From positions 434,001-498,000 of the forward strand of contig CANNAD010000002.1 in NCBI GenBank assembly GCA_947502645.1: a stretch of DNA of 64,000 nucleotides, given 5' to 3'. A program made the position numbers and the translations under genes. Below, in pieces: positions 8,930 to 19,035 of this stretch (positions are counted from its first letter, which is position 1; every line of letters starts with the position of its first letter). The notes under the pieces are model-generated. The model did not search any database. It saw only the letters and a program-made list of their open reading frames with translations, and was not told where the DNA came from. The stretch is from an uncultured Micrococcaceae bacterium. GTDB lineage: Bacteria > Actinomycetota > Actinomycetes > Actinomycetales > Micrococcaceae.

Positions 8930-9574
8930 GTGGCCGACCACGCTGAAGAATTCACCACAACACGTACCCGGGACGTCGACGGATCGCCCACGCCGCGCTT
9001 TGCAGGTCAGCGCGGATTCGCACTGGTCCTGCTGGTGACCGGCGCGTTCTCATGGATCGCGTCCTCGTTGCTTGTCCTGGAACGTCTCGCTATTTACCAG
9101 GATCCGGACCACGTTACTGCCTGTGATGTGAATCCGTGGATCTCATGCGGAGATGTCATGCAGACGTCACAGGCCGCGCTCTTTGGTTTCCCGAACCCGT
9201 TCATCGGCTTGGTGGCATTCGCTGCGGTTCTGACAACCGGTGCAGCAATGCTTGCCGGGGCACGCTTCGCCAACTGGTTCTGGATCGCGCTTCAGGCCGG
9301 GGTAACGCTTGGCATGGCCTTTATCGTCTGGCTATGGTTCCAGGCTCTGTACGTCATTCATATCCTTTGCCCTTATTGCATGGTCGTCTGGGTCATGATG
9401 TCGTTCCTATTCGTGCTGCTGACCGTACGGAATATTGTGCACGGCGTCATTCCCGCACCGTCCGGCGTGAAAAAGTTCCTGGCCGAATGGGCCTGGGCGC
9501 TGGCAGTCCTGCTCGTCGTCGCTTGTGCCGCCTCAATATTCTTTAGCTTCATCGGCGTTTTTATCGCCAGCTAG
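8930..9574 (+). CDS. Vitamin K epoxide reductase (VKOR) family membrane protein
   Basis: Integral membrane quinone-linked oxidoreductase; bacterial homologues reoxidise DsbA-like proteins during disulfide formation outside the membrane. The protein is 214 residues from a GTG with AGGGAG four bases upstream; a longer frame back to 8840 has no ribosome site. After a short charged N-terminus there are four to five hydrophobic helices. The loop pair ACDVNPWISCG and the active-site CPYC (end of HILCPYCMVVW) are the four conserved VKOR cysteines. No thioredoxin domain is fused, so a separate DsbA-like partner is expected elsewhere. The transcription unit ends at the hairpin at 9596-9638. Confidence 0.9.
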   Translation: MADHAEEFTTTRTRDVDGSPTPRFAGQRGFALVLLVTGAFSWIASSLLVLERLAIYQDPDHVTACDVNPWISCGDVMQTSQAALFGFPNPFIGLVAFAAVLTTGAAMLAGARFANWFWIALQAGVTLGMAFIVWLWFQALYVIHILCPYCMVVWVMMSFLFVLLTVRNIVHGVIPAPSGVKKFLAEWAWALAVLLVVACAASIFFSFIGVFIAS

Positions 9575-9595
9575 AAAGTCACTGGCTGTTCTGAA

Positions 9596-9638
9596 CGTGA
9601 AAAGGCCCGGAGTTTTTACTCCGGGCCTTTCACGTTTT
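9596..9638. terminator. Bidirectional terminator between VKOR gene and ndk
   Basis: Stem AAAGGCCCGGAGT (9601-9613), loop TTTT, and the perfect 13-bp complement (9618-9630), with outer CGTGA/CACG flanks and short A and T runs. It lies between convergent genes and can serve both. Confidence 0.85.
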
Positions 9639-9643
9639 CGGCT

Positions 9644-10060
9644 CTACCCGAACCAGATCCCGATTTCCCGTTCTGCTGATTCCGCCGAATCTGAACCATG
9701 AACCAGATTCTGCTGTACCTTCAGTCCCCAGTCCCGGCCCAGGTCACCACGAATGGTTCCCGGTGCCGCAAGGGTAGGTTCCGTGGAACCAGCCAGCGAG
9801 CGGAATCCCTCGATGACGCGCTCTCCCTCGAATACAGCGGCGACGATTGGCCCTTCGAGCATGAACTCGACCAGTGGTTCGTAGAACGGCTTGCCAACAT
9901 GCTCTGCGTAGTGCTTTTCGAGCTGTTCACGTGTTGCCGTCATCATCCGCAGTTGTGCGATCCGGTAGCCCTTCGCTTCAACGCGGGCGAGGATGGCGCT
10001 GCTGAGCTGACGCTTGACGCCGTCAGGCTTTACGAGCACCAGTGTGCGTTCCGTGGTCAT
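9644..10060 (-). CDS. ndk: Nucleoside diphosphate kinase
   Basis: Transfers the gamma-phosphate from ATP to nucleoside diphosphates through a phosphohistidine. The 138-residue protein starts MTTERTLVLVKPDGVKR and contains the active-site NLVHGSDSAESAEREI with the catalytic histidine. The start is the ATG with AAGGAG 5 nt upstream; the frame is open 162 nt further but without homology. It follows the DUF4233 gene and folC on the same strand, the folC-DUF4233-ndk order of mycobacteria. Confidence 0.97.
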   Translation of the reverse strand: MTTERTLVLVKPDGVKRQLSSAILARVEAKGYRIAQLRMMTATREQLEKHYAEHVGKPFYEPLVEFMLEGPIVAAVFEGERVIEGFRSLAGSTEPTLAAPGTIRGDLGRDWGLKVQQNLVHGSDSAESAEREIGIWFG

Positions 10061-10101
10061 AGATACTCCTTGGTCAGTAGTCTGTTTCACCGCGTTCCAG
10101 C

Positions 10102-10557
10102 TTAGCTGGGTTGTTGGCCTGGGGATTCGTCTGGATGCTCGGACGCCCATTGTGACTCGGCATCGTCGCGCTCCTTGTTCTCCCGGTCCAGCCGGGAACC
10201 GGTGCTCATCGCGTACCACCATGCGGCTCCGAAGAGGACGCCCACGACGAACATCATCGGCTCAACAAATCCGGTCGCGACGATCAACACCTGAAGGAAC
10301 CAGCCCACCTTGATCCCCACTGGTCGGGACAGAAACGCGCAGGCACCGATCAGTGCTGCGCTGAGCAGCCCTCCCCCGGCCAGCAGCAGAGCGGTCGGGT
10401 ATTCGTCACGATGAAGCCCAAAGGACACCAGCGTGCCGAACAGTACGGCGAAAGCCTCGAGCAGCAGCACGGTCGATCCGAAAAGGACTTTTACAGAACG
10501 CCGCTTCTTGGGCATTCCGGGGCGCCATTCACGCTGCGCCTTGGTCATTCTGGCCAT
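10102..10557 (-). CDS. DUF4233 family membrane protein
   Basis: Function unknown. The 151-residue protein has a basic N-terminus (MTKAQREWRPGMPKKRRS), four hydrophobic segments (about 22-45, 52-75, 80-95, 97-118) and a charged hydrophilic tail, so it is a small inner-membrane protein. The family is regularly found between folC and ndk in actinobacteria, as here: it starts 4 nt after the folC stop, which indicates translational coupling. Assignment is by this motif pattern and context, not by a database search. Confidence 0.8.
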   Translation of the reverse strand: MARMTKAQREWRPGMPKKRRSVKVLFGSTVLLLEAFAVLFGTLVSFGLHRDEYPTALLLAGGGLLSAALIGACAFLSRPVGIKVGWFLQVLIVATGFVEPMMFVVGVLFGAAWWYAMSTGSRLDRENKERDDAESQWASEHPDESPGQQPS

Positions 10558-10561
10558 GATG

Positions 10562-11914
10562 TCACTTCCCCAACAGCGTTCGCGCTTCGGCCACTACAGT
10601 GATGGAGCCGGTGATGAGAATGCCAGCTGCCAGGTCGTTGCCGGCCTCGGCACGCTCAACGGCCCATTCCAGGGCGTCATCAAGCTTCTCGGCGATATGA
10701 ACGTCCTCCGCAGGGAATCCGGACGTTACAGCGATTTCGGCGAGCTCTCCTGCGGGAACTGCGCGGGGCGAGCTGGACTGGGTCAGACAGATCTCCGCTG
10801 CGAGGTCTCCAAGTTCTTGACGAAGTTCAGCCAGAATCGTCTCGGAATCCTTCTCCTGAAGTACGCCCACCACCAGTATCAACTTACTGAACGTGAACGC
10901 TTCCTTGACCGTTTCGGCGGCCACTTTGGCCCCAGCCGGATTATGGGCTGCATCAACGAGGATGGTCGGTGCCGTCCTGAGAACTTCCATCCGTCCCGGA
11001 GACGTGACGTGCAAGAGTCCTTCTCGCAGTACTTCGAGGTCGAGTTCCTTTTCAGCCCCACCGAGGAAGGCCTCGACGGCAGCAATTGCGACGACGGCGT
11101 TCTCGGCCTGATGGCGACCGTGGAGGGGAATCATCACATCGGAGTACCTACCGGCGAGTCCGTTGACAGTAATCATCTGGCCGCCTACCGCGACTGTTCT
11201 GGATTCAAGACCGAATTCGACGCCCTGGAACCGGAATGGCACCTCAACTTCCCGGGCCTTCTCCAAGAGGACCTGCGCGGCCTCGGGAGGCTGGGCGGCG
11301 GAAATGAGGTAGCCAGCCGGCTTGATGATGCCGGCTTTCTCCATGGCGATGTCCATCACGTTGTCGCCCAGCAGCTCTGCGTGATCGATGGAAATCGGAG
11401 TAACCACTGAAACAGCGCCGTCGGCGACGTTTGTCGCATCCGTAATTCCGCCGAGGCCCACCTCGACAATCGCTACGTCCACGGGTTCGTCTGCGAAGAC
11501 CGCATAACCGAGGATGGTCAGGCATTCGAAGTACGTCAGCCGTGGCTCTCCGGCTTGTTCGAGTTCCGCGTCAACGATATTCAGATACGGGCGAATTTCG
11601 TCCCAGATGCGCACGAACGTCTCGTCACTGACTGGTTCGCCGTCGATACTGATCCGCTCTGTGACGCTTGAGAGGTGCGGACTCGTGTAACGGCCGGTCC
11701 GTAAATCATGGCCACGAAGAATGGCTTCGATCATGCGAGCTGTCGACGTCTTACCGTTTGTTCCGGTGATGTGGATAACGGGAACTGACTTCTGTGGCTC
11801 ACCAAGGATTTCCATGGCACGAAACAGCGGTGCCAGCCGCGGTTCCATCTTGTTTTCCGGCGCACGCCCCAACAGTTCTGCGTAGACGCTCTCCACCGAG
11901 AATTCATCAATCAC
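10562..11914 (-). CDS. folC: Bifunctional folylpolyglutamate synthase/dihydrofolate synthase
   Basis: Adds glutamate to dihydropteroate and extends polyglutamate tails on folates. The 450-residue Mur-ligase-fold protein has the P-loop [15 protein letters not shown] near residue 48, YTSPHL, YFECLT and [10 protein letters not shown], and the C-terminal HNPAGA motif, all typical of FolC. Its ATG overlaps the ileS stop codon by 4 nt (ATGA), so it is translationally coupled to isoleucyl-tRNA synthetase and falls under the same T-box-controlled mRNA. Confidence 0.96.
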   Translation of the reverse strand: MIDEFSVESVYAELLGRAPENKMEPRLAPLFRAMEILGEPQKSVPVIHITGTNGKTSTARMIEAILRGHDLRTGRYTSPHLSSVTERISIDGEPVSDETFVRIWDEIRPYLNIVDAELEQAGEPRLTYFECLTILGYAVFADEPVDVAIVEVGLGGITDATNVADGAVSVVTPISIDHAELLGDNVMDIAMEKAGIIKPAGYLISAAQPPEAAQVLLEKAREVEVPFRFQGVEFGLESRTVAVGGQMITVNGLAGRYSDVMIPLHGRHQAENAVVAIAAVEAFLGGAEKELDLEVLREGLLHVTSPGRMEVLRTAPTILVDAAHNPAGAKVAAETVKEAFTFSKLILVVGVLQEKDSETILAELRQELGDLAAEICLTQSSSPRAVPAGELAEIAVTSGFPAEDVHIAEKLDDALEWAVERAEAGNDLAAGILITGSITVVAEARTLLGK

Positions 11915-14900
11915 TTCACGACCTCCACATGAACCTCGACTGCTGCGGTGCCCGTTTCATCCAGTATCAACTCGTTCGTGAGGGTTTCCGTGGTGATCAG
12001 TTCAGCATTGGCGCGCAGGGCATGCACTGTCTGGGTATCGGTGCGCACCGTGGTGGTTACCCGGTCGCTGATGTTCAGACCGGCGTCGCGCCTTGCCTGC
12101 TGGATGGACCGAACAACGTCGCGTGCCGTACCTTCAGCCGCGAGCTCTTCAGACACACTGGTGTTCAGGACAACGAAACCGCCGCCCGGCAGAACGCCCA
12201 CTGCTTTGGAATCCCCCGTACTTCCGGTTTCCACGACAGTCTCCAGACTGAACTCGTGGTCCTGCAGCACCAGACCGCCAGCGGTTACGGCGCCGTCGTC
12301 ATCCACGTGCCAGTCGCCGGACTTGGATGCCTTGATGGCAACCTGAACATCCTTGCCCAGACGTGGACCGGCTGCGCGCGCATTGACCACCAGCTTTTGC
12401 GTGATCCCGAACTCTGCTGGTTCAGCGTCAGATGCATCCACGAGTCGAACCGACTTGATGTTGAGTTCGTCGGCCATGATCGCCTCAAAATGGCCCGTCA
12501 GTGAACCGGCGTCCGGTGCCACCACCGTCATCAAACTCAACGGAAGCCTCACGCGAAGGTTCTCGGCCTTTCGCAGGCTGGAACCCACAGAACAGATCTT
12601 GCGGGTGAGATCCATCCGTTCGACGAGATCGGGCGTGGCAGGAAACTGCGAAGCATCCGGCCAGTCCTCAAGGTGTACCGAGCGTCCGCCCGTGAGACCT
12701 CGCCAGATTTCCTCGCTGACCAAAGGAAGCATAGGAGCTGCGACCCTGCACAGCGTTTCGAGACAGGTGTAGAGAACATCGAAAGCTTCCTCGTCCTCAT
12801 CGAAGAAACGCTGACGGCTGCGCCGGATGTACCAGTTCGTCATTGTGTCCATGTATGAACGCAGGGCATCACAGGCTTCGGAGATCTCGTAGCTGTCCAT
12901 TGCCTCGGTAACGGCTTCAACGAGCTGTCCTGTTGCGGCGAGCATGTACTCGTCGAGGGGGTCGGACGAGGAATGACGGCTGCGAGCTTCATATCCGGCG
13001 CCCGAGTTCGCGGCATTCGTGTAAAGGCCAAAGAAGTACCACACGCTCCACATCGGAAGAAGAACTTGCCGTACGCCGTCCCTGATGCCCTGTTCGGTGA
13101 CCACCAGGTTTCCGCCGCGCAGGATGGGACTGGACATCAGATACCAGCGCATGGCATCGGAGCCGTCGCGGTCAAGCACTTCGGAGACGTCTGGGTAGTT
13201 ACGCAATGACTTGGACATCTTCTGCCCGTCGTCACCGAGGACGGTGCCGTGACTAATGACGTTCCGGAAGGCCGGTCGGTCGAAGAGCGCCGTGGCAAGA
13301 ACGTGAAGGGTGTAGAACCAGCCACGCGTCTGACCAATGTATTCCACGATGAAATCGCCCGGGTAATGGTTCTCGAACCAGTCACGGTTTTCCATCGGAT
13401 AGTGAACCTGCGCATACGGCATCGACCCGGAGTCGAACCAGACGTCCAGGACATCCTCGACCCGACGCATCGTCGAGCGGCCCGAAGGATCGTCCGGGTT
13501 CGGTCGGGTCAGTTCATCAATGAACGGCCGGTGTAGGTCCGGCTGACCCTCCTTGTTCAGCGGCAGGCGGCCGAAGTCAGCCTGCAGCTCCGCGAGCGAG
13601 CCGTAAACGTCCGTGCGCGGAAAGTCAGGGTTGTCCGACTGCCACACGGGGATAGGGCTGCCCCAGTACCGGTTGCGGCTGATGGACCAGTCCCGCGCGT
13701 TCTCCAGCCACTTCCCGAACTGCCCGTCCTTGACGTTCCCCGGGATCCAGTTGATGTCCTGGTTGAGTTCCACCATCCGTTCCTTGACCCGTGTCACCTC
13801 CACGTACCAGGACGAAACGGCACGATAGATCAACGGATTGCGGCAGCGCCAGCAGTGGGGGTAACTGTGCTCATAGCTTGTCTGGCGGAGCAGACGTCCG
13901 CTGTCCCGAAGCACGCGAGTGATGGGCTTGTTGGCCTCAAAGACCTGCTGACCCGCAATCTCGCTCAGCGGGCCGTCAGCAAACATGGGCAGGAATTTTG
14001 CCCCCTCGTCCACGGACAGCACCACGGGGATTCCGTGCTTTTCGCACACCAGCTGGTCATCTTCACCGTAAGCGGGAGCCTGATGCACCAGACCCGTTCC
14101 GTCCGTGGTGGTCACGTAGTCGGCCAACAGGATCTGCCACGCATTCTGCGTATTCCACTGGTCCACGTTCGCGTAGTAGTCCCACAGCGGTTCGTAGGAC
14201 AGCCCCGCCAGCTCGGTTCCCTGATACGTCCGCTCAACTGCAGCATCAGCCACAGCGGCGTCTTCGTACCCGAGATCCTTGGCGTGGGCACCCAGCAGGT
14301 CCTTCGCGATCAGGAATCGCTCTGCACCGGCAACGGAAGTACCTCCCGGCCCCGCAGGTACTACCGCGTACGTGATATTCGGTCCTACCGCGAGCGCCAG
14401 GTTGGTGGGCAGCGTCCAGGGAGTGGTGGTCCATGCCAGGGCGTGGACTCCGGCGAGTTCACGTCCGACGGCGGTGTCTCCGCCCACGAGGGGGAAGGAG
14501 ACGGTGACGGTCTGGTCCTGGCGCATCTGGTAGACGTCGTCGTCCATGCGCAGTTCATGGTTCGATAGCGGTGTTTCGTCCTTCCAGCAGTAGGGAAGGA
14601 CGCGGTATCCGCTGTAGGTGAGGCCCTTTTCGTGGAGCGTTTTGAACGCCCACATGACCGATTCCATGTACTCGACGTTGAGGGTCTTGTAGTCGTTGTC
14701 GAAGTCCACCCAGCGTGCCTGTCGGGTGACGTAGTCCTGCCACTCCCCCGCATATTTCATGACTGAGGACCGGCATGCGTCGTTGAAGCGGTCGATGCCC
14801 ATGGCCTCGATCTGCTTTTTGTCGCTCATCCCCAGCTGCTTCATGGCCTCAAGTTCTGCGGGCAGACCGTGTGTATCCCAGCCGAAGCGGCGCTCGACCC

Positions 14901-15183
14901 GGCGTCCGCGCTGGGTCTGGTAGCGGCCCATGAGGTCTTTGGCGTATCCGGTCAGCAGGTGCCCGTAGTGGGGCAGTCCGTTGGCGAAGGGAGGGCCGTC
15001 ATAGAACACAAATTCGTTGGACCCGTTCTCGCCGGCGTCACGCTGGTCGATGGAGGCCTGGAAGGTGTCATCGTGCTTCCAGTAATCGAGAATGCGCTCT
15101 TCGATCTCAGGGAAGACTGGTGAGGAGACGACGCCGTCGGCGTGCTGTCCTGCGGTGGCCTTGGGGTACTTCTTCTGCGACAT
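11911..15183 (-). CDS. ileS: Isoleucyl-tRNA synthetase, eukaryote-like type
   Basis: Charges tRNA-Ile and edits misactivated valine. It is 1090 residues from the ATG at 15181-15183, which has AGGA seven bases upstream; the frame is open to 15282 but that extension lies inside the T-box leader. Signatures are [13 protein letters not shown] (HIGH-type), WDTHGLPAE, and [11 protein letters not shown]. Length and sequence match the long archaeal/eukaryote-like IleS clade, which is known to be intrinsically less sensitive to mupirocin; there is no C-terminal zinc finger of the bacterial type. The 3' end overlaps folC. Confidence 0.97.
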   Translation of the reverse strand: MSQKKYPKATAGQHADGVVSSPVFPEIEERILDYWKHDDTFQASIDQRDAGENGSNEFVFYDGPPFANGLPHYGHLLTGYAKDLMGRYQTQRGRRVERRFGWDTHGLPAELEAMKQLGMSDKKQIEAMGIDRFNDACRSSVMKYAGEWQDYVTRQARWVDFDNDYKTLNVEYMESVMWAFKTLHEKGLTYSGYRVLPYCWKDETPLSNHELRMDDDVYQMRQDQTVTVSFPLVGGDTAVGRELAGVHALAWTTTPWTLPTNLALAVGPNITYAVVPAGPGGTSVAGAERFLIAKDLLGAHAKDLGYEDAAVADAAVERTYQGTELAGLSYEPLWDYYANVDQWNTQNAWQILLADYVTTTDGTGLVHQAPAYGEDDQLVCEKHGIPVVLSVDEGAKFLPMFADGPLSEIAGQQVFEANKPITRVLRDSGRLLRQTSYEHSYPHCWRCRNPLIYRAVSSWYVEVTRVKERMVELNQDINWIPGNVKDGQFGKWLENARDWSISRNRYWGSPIPVWQSDNPDFPRTDVYGSLAELQADFGRLPLNKEGQPDLHRPFIDELTRPNPDDPSGRSTMRRVEDVLDVWFDSGSMPYAQVHYPMENRDWFENHYPGDFIVEYIGQTRGWFYTLHVLATALFDRPAFRNVISHGTVLGDDGQKMSKSLRNYPDVSEVLDRDGSDAMRWYLMSSPILRGGNLVVTEQGIRDGVRQVLLPMWSVWYFFGLYTNAANSGAGYEARSRHSSSDPLDEYMLAATGQLVEAVTEAMDSYEISEACDALRSYMDTMTNWYIRRSRQRFFDEDEEAFDVLYTCLETLCRVAAPMLPLVSEEIWRGLTGGRSVHLEDWPDASQFPATPDLVERMDLTRKICSVGSSLRKAENLRVRLPLSLMTVVAPDAGSLTGHFEAIMADELNIKSVRLVDASDAEPAEFGITQKLVVNARAAGPRLGKDVQVAIKASKSGDWHVDDDGAVTAGGLVLQDHEFSLETVVETGSTGDSKAVGVLPGGGFVVLNTSVSEELAAEGTARDVVRSIQQARRDAGLNISDRVTTTVRTDTQTVHALRANAELITTETLTNELILDETGTAAVEVHVEVVK

Positions 15184-15434
15184 GTGCACATCCTGGGAAA
15201 CAAGCGTGTGGAAAGGTCCTGCGAGGACGTGCACGCCTTTTCCCAGCCTGTTCAGCTGTTCGGGGCGAGCCCGCGGTACCACCTCACTTGCCGCCGTCGT
15301 CGGCTTGTAAAAACTGCCGGCGGGCTGCCGCTTCGTGACTGCTGTGACGGGCTTACCCGTCCGGTTCTACTGGGCGTTATCGTTCAACGCTGTTCTGCCG
15401 GAAGCTCACCGGTGATTGCCGGGTCAATGCCAGT
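15184..15434 (-). promoter_or_regulatory. Translational T-box leader of ileS
   Basis: On the minus strand the leader carries an isoleucine specifier codon ATC (15416-15414) followed by ACCGGTGAGCTTCCGGCAGAAC, the short stem-I segment of actinobacterial ileS T-boxes, and the T-box core TGGTACCGCGGG (15281-15270), with a GCGG/CCGC helix around the tRNA-binding bulge. There is no terminator. Instead GTGCACGTCCT (15234-15224) can pair over 11 bp, with one G-U, with AGGATGTGCAC (15194-15184), which contains the Shine-Dalgarno. The same GTCCT can alternatively pair with AGGAC (15220-15216). This fits control of translation by uncharged tRNA-Ile. Confidence 0.93.
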
Positions 15435-15440
15435 GCTTCC

Positions 15441-15469
15441 AGTGTATCCTCCACCCGCTGGCGGGCGAA
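15441..15469 (-). promoter_or_regulatory. Possible promoter of the ileS leader
   Basis: TACACT on the minus strand (15446-15441) is a good -10, with TTCGCC (15469-15464) as a poor -35 at 17-nt spacing. A start near 15434 would place the specifier loop about 20 nt into the transcript, as expected for the short actinobacterial T-box. Confidence 0.4.
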
Positions 15470-15483
15470 ACAGCGTGGGCGTT

Positions 15484-16239
15484 CTACTGGGTGCGCACCA
15501 GTTTGTGGTTGGCGGCCTGCGCCAGAGGACGCACGACGACGGTATCCAGGTTAACGTGCTGCGGCAGGTTCAGCGAGTAGGCGACGACGCCGGCCACGTC
15601 GTCGGCGGTGAGTGGGAATTCGACGCCCTCATAAACGCGGTCTGCAGCGGCACGGTCACCGTGCAGGCGGTTCAACGAGAACTCTTCAGTCTGCACCATC
15701 CCCGGCGCCACCTCGATGACACGGACCTTGTTCTCGGCTTCCTCGAGGCGAAGGGTGTTCGCCAGTGACCGCTCGGCGAACTTCGCGGCACAATAACCGG
15801 CGCCGCCCTCATAGGCGGCATGGCCCGCGGTAGAAGTCAGGTAGAGGACCGACCCGCCACCGTCGGCTCTCAAAAAGGGCAGCAACGCTTTCGTCATGCG
15901 GACAGCTCCAAGAACGTTGACGTCATACATGTGCTGCCAATCCTCCAGAACCGCTGAGTCCACGAGATCCACGCCGAAGGCTCCACCAGCGTTGTTGACC
16001 AGGGCATCGAGTGCAGCTCCACCCAGGAACTGCACGAGAGCGTCGACGTCCGCCTGGACGGTCACATCACAGACAAACATCCGCGCGCCCGTTTCCTCCG
16101 CCAACGACTCCAGCATCTGCCGTCGTCGTGCAACTGCCACTACGTCCCAACCTGACGAGGTCAGCGCCCTGACCGTGGCCGCACCAATTCCTGAACTCGC
16201 ACCGGTTACAACTGCAGTTTTCTGATGTGTCGACGTCAT
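15484..16239 (-). CDS. Short-chain dehydrogenase/reductase (SDR) family oxidoreductase
   Basis: NAD(P)-dependent oxidoreductase of unknown substrate. The 251-residue classical SDR has the nucleotide-binding TGASSGIGAA near residue 13, NNAGG, a serine in LYLTSTAG and the catalytic YCAAK. The arginine run in VARRRQ after the second beta strand favours NADPH. Sequence resembles YdfG-like SDRs acting on 3-hydroxy acids or serine, but I cannot fix the substrate. It lies between ileS and valS and is divergent from valS with about 60 bp between starts. Confidence 0.88.
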   Translation of the reverse strand: MTSTHQKTAVVTGASSGIGAATVRALTSSGWDVVAVARRRQMLESLAEETGARMFVCDVTVQADVDALVQFLGGAALDALVNNAGGAFGVDLVDSAVLEDWQHMYDVNVLGAVRMTKALLPFLRADGGGSVLYLTSTAGHAAYEGGAGYCAAKFAERSLANTLRLEEAENKVRVIEVAPGMVQTEEFSLNRLHGDRAAADRVYEGVEFPLTADDVAGVVAYSLNLPQHVNLDTVVVRPLAQAANHKLVRTQ

Positions 16240-16301
16240 AGGATCCAGACTAGCCGCCTCCGCCTGCTCACTGTTGGCAGCCGCGTGACAGAATGAACGG
16301 C

Positions 16302-18932
16302 ATGGCTAACAACGAACAGGGCATAGACACGCCCAGAAATGTCAACGTTCCCGACAAGCCCGCCCTTGAGGGGCTTGAGGCCCGGCTCTCGCGTCGCTGG
16401 CGCGATGAGGGGGTGTACAGGTTCAATCCCGACACGGAGCGCTCGCAGGTCTACTCCATCGACACTCCCCCGCCCACAGCGTCCGGTTCACTGCATGTGG
16501 GCCACATGTTCTCCTATACGCAGACCGACGTGCTCGCCCGCTTCCACCGGATGAACGGCAAAAACGTTTTCTATCCGATGGGGTGGGATGACAACGGGCT
16601 TCCCACTGAGCGCCGTGTCCAGAACTATTACGGCGTCCGCTGCGATCCCCGCACTCCATACGACGCGAACTACCAGCCGCCGGAAAAGCCCGCGAAGAAT
16701 CAACGCGACTTCGACGTCGTCTCCCGCCAGAACTTCATCGAGCTATGCGAAGAACTCGCTGTGGAAGATGAAGTGGTTTTTGAGAACCTCTTCAGCACCC
16801 TGGGCCTTTCTGTGGACTGGGATCTCACGTACCGGACCATTGACGACACCTCCCGTGCGGTTTCCCAGCGTGCGTTCCTGACCAATCTGGCGTCCGACGA
16901 CGCCTACCTGGCTGAGGCGCCCACACTCTGGGACGTCACGTTCAGGACAGCCGTAGCCCAGGCGGAACTGGAAGACCGCGAAATGCCCGGAGCCTATTAC
17001 CGGATTCCCTTCACCATCGACGGTGCTGCAGAGCCGATCTACATCGAGTCCACGCGCCCTGAGCTACTGCCGGCGTGCGTCGCCCTCGTTGCTCATCCTG
17101 ACGACGAGCGCTACAAGCACCTCTTCGGTACGACGGCGACATCTCCCCTGTTCGACGTCGCCGTCAAAATCCTGGCCCATCCCATGGCGAAACCGGACAA
17201 GGGTTCCGGCATTGCAATGGTCTGTACATTCGGTGACCTCACCGATGTGACCTGGTGGCGTGAACTCCAGCTACCAACGCGTGCCATCGTCGGCAGGGAT
17301 GGACGAATCCTCGCCGACACACCGTCATGGATCGAGTCCGCTGCCGGCCGCGAACGCTACAGCTCCCTCGCGGGCAAAACCGTTTTCTCAGCCAAGGAAG
17401 CGGTCGTTGCGTTCCTCACCGAGGAAAATCTGCTCGACGGCGAACCGAAGAAGATCATGCACCCGGTGAACTTCTTCGAAAAGGGCGACAAACCGCTCGA
17501 GGTGGTTACCTCCCGGCAGTGGTATATCCGCAATGGCGGCCGTGACGCCGACCGGCGGGAACGTCTGATCAGCCGGGGACGCGATATTGAATTCCACCCG
17601 GCCTTCATGCGTTCCAGATACGAGAACTGGATCCAGGGCCTCAACGGCGACTGGCTGGTATCCCGTCAGCGCTTCTTCGGCGTCCCGATTCCTGTCTGGT
17701 ACCGGCTGGACGATGCAGGCAACCCTGACTATGACCAGCCAATTACCCCGGAACTGGATGCCCTGCCTGTTGACCCGGCTGCTGAACCTGCCCCCGGCTT
17801 CGATGAATCCGCTCGGGACATGCCTGGCGGCTTCACGGGTGACGACGACGTCCTGGACACCTGGGCAACCTCGTCACTGACGCCGCAGATCGTTGGCAAG
17901 TGGGGTCGCGATAAGGACTTCTTCGCGAAGGTCTTCCCGTTTGACCTACGGCCCCAGGGCCACGACATCATCAGGACCTGGCTATTCTCCAGTGCCGTGA
18001 GGGCCGACTCGCTGCAGGACTCCATCCCGTGGAAGCACGCAGCTCTCTCCGGGTGGATCCTGGACCCGGACCGCAAAAAGATGTCCAAGTCCAAGGGCAA
18101 CGTTGTGGTTCCAAACGACGTACTCGACGAATACGGCGCAGATGCAGTTCGGTACTGGGCGGCCTCGGCAAAACTCGGAGCCGACACAGCCTACGAAGTT
18201 GCTCAGATGAAGATTGGCCGCCGTTTGGCCATCAAGCTCCTGAACGCTTCGAAATTCGTTCTCAACCTCGGCGTCACGCAGAAGGACGTCGCTCCGGAGG
18301 ACAGTTCCACTGTGTCGAATCAACTCGATCGGGCGCTGCTTGCGCGTCTGGCCGATGTGGTGGAGCAGTCCACGAAGGCGTTCGAAAAATACGATTACGC
18401 TCGGGCCCTACAGATCACGGAGTCCTTCTTCTGGTCCTTCACCGATGATTACGTGGAGCTGATCAAGGACCGTGCTTACGGCGCCGCCGGCGATCGTGAA
18501 CAGCAATCCGTACTGTCAACGCTGGCAACCGCGCTGGACACGCTCCTGCGGTTGTTTGCCCCGTTCCAGCCCTTCGCCACGGAAGAAGTCTGGGGTTGGT
18601 GGCGTGAAGGCTCTGTTCACCGCGCGTCCTGGCCCTCACCCTCGTCCATCCCCGTCGGAGCCGACGAGGCAGATGCCAGCATCCTCGCGACCGTCGGTGC
18701 GGCGCTGGGAGGCATCCGGAAAGCGAAGTCAGAAGCCAAGGTCAAGCAGCGTACGGAGGTGCTCAGCGCGGTCATCAGCGGCGCATCGGAGGAGATCGGG
18801 CGGCTCAATGCCGGGCTCGGGGATCTGAAGGCAGCGGGCAACGTCCGCGAGCTCGAACTGGTGGAGCGCGACGGCGATCTCACCGTCTCGGACGTGGTCC
18901 TCGCCGAGGCCGAGGAGCCCTCCAGTACATAG
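16302..18932 (+). CDS. valS: Valyl-tRNA synthetase
   Basis: Charges tRNA-Val and edits threonine. The class I signatures are GSLHVGHMFSYTQTD (HIGH) and DRKKMSKSKGNVVVPN (KMSKS); the anticodon-binding domain and a short C-terminal coiled-coil arm (LGGIRKAKSEAKVKQ) follow, about 876 residues in all. The start is uncertain: ATG at 16293 and at 16302 are in frame and neither has a Shine-Dalgarno. A CAGAAT at 16289-16294, seven bases before 16302, raises the possibility of leaderless translation from the second. The gene ends in a strong terminator. Confidence 0.95.
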   Translation: MANNEQGIDTPRNVNVPDKPALEGLEARLSRRWRDEGVYRFNPDTERSQVYSIDTPPPTASGSLHVGHMFSYTQTDVLARFHRMNGKNVFYPMGWDDNGLPTERRVQNYYGVRCDPRTPYDANYQPPEKPAKNQRDFDVVSRQNFIELCEELAVEDEVVFENLFSTLGLSVDWDLTYRTIDDTSRAVSQRAFLTNLASDDAYLAEAPTLWDVTFRTAVAQAELEDREMPGAYYRIPFTIDGAAEPIYIESTRPELLPACVALVAHPDDERYKHLFGTTATSPLFDVAVKILAHPMAKPDKGSGIAMVCTFGDLTDVTWWRELQLPTRAIVGRDGRILADTPSWIESAAGRERYSSLAGKTVFSAKEAVVAFLTEENLLDGEPKKIMHPVNFFEKGDKPLEVVTSRQWYIRNGGRDADRRERLISRGRDIEFHPAFMRSRYENWIQGLNGDWLVSRQRFFGVPIPVWYRLDDAGNPDYDQPITPELDALPVDPAAEPAPGFDESARDMPGGFTGDDDVLDTWATSSLTPQIVGKWGRDKDFFAKVFPFDLRPQGHDIIRTWLFSSAVRADSLQDSIPWKHAALSGWILDPDRKKMSKSKGNVVVPNDVLDEYGADAVRYWAASAKLGADTAYEVAQMKIGRRLAIKLLNASKFVLNLGVTQKDVAPEDSSTVSNQLDRALLARLADVVEQSTKAFEKYDYARALQITESFFWSFTDDYVELIKDRAYGAAGDREQQSVLSTLATALDTLLRLFAPFQPFATEEVWGWWREGSVHRASWPSPSSIPVGADEADASILATVGAALGGIRKAKSEAKVKQRTEVLSAVISGASEEIGRLNAGLGDLKAAGNVRELELVERDGDLTVSDVVLAEAEEPSST

Positions 18933-18940
18933 TGAAAAAA

Positions 18941-18987
18941 ATAAAAGGAGGGGCGACCGCATCGTATGCGGTCGCCCCTCCTTTTAT
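18941..18987. terminator. Strong bidirectional terminator after valS
   Basis: A perfect 22-bp inverted repeat (18941-18962 and 18966-18987) with a 3-nt loop. The arms carry A-runs on the left and T-runs on the right, so it works on both strands between convergent valS and the DsbA-fold gene. Confidence 0.92.
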
Positions 18988-19035
18988 ATGTATCCGATTC
19001 CGGTGAAGTGTGCACTTAACAGACGCGATACCGGG

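Noticed and set aside
15184-15282. N-terminal extension of IleS
   Set aside because: The in-frame extension contains the T-box core and the Shine-Dalgarno pairing arms, so it is leader RNA and not coding.
15142-15768. 208-codon plus-strand frame across the ileS leader
   Set aside because: It covers the T-box on one side and the SDR 3' end on the other, both well supported on the minus strand.
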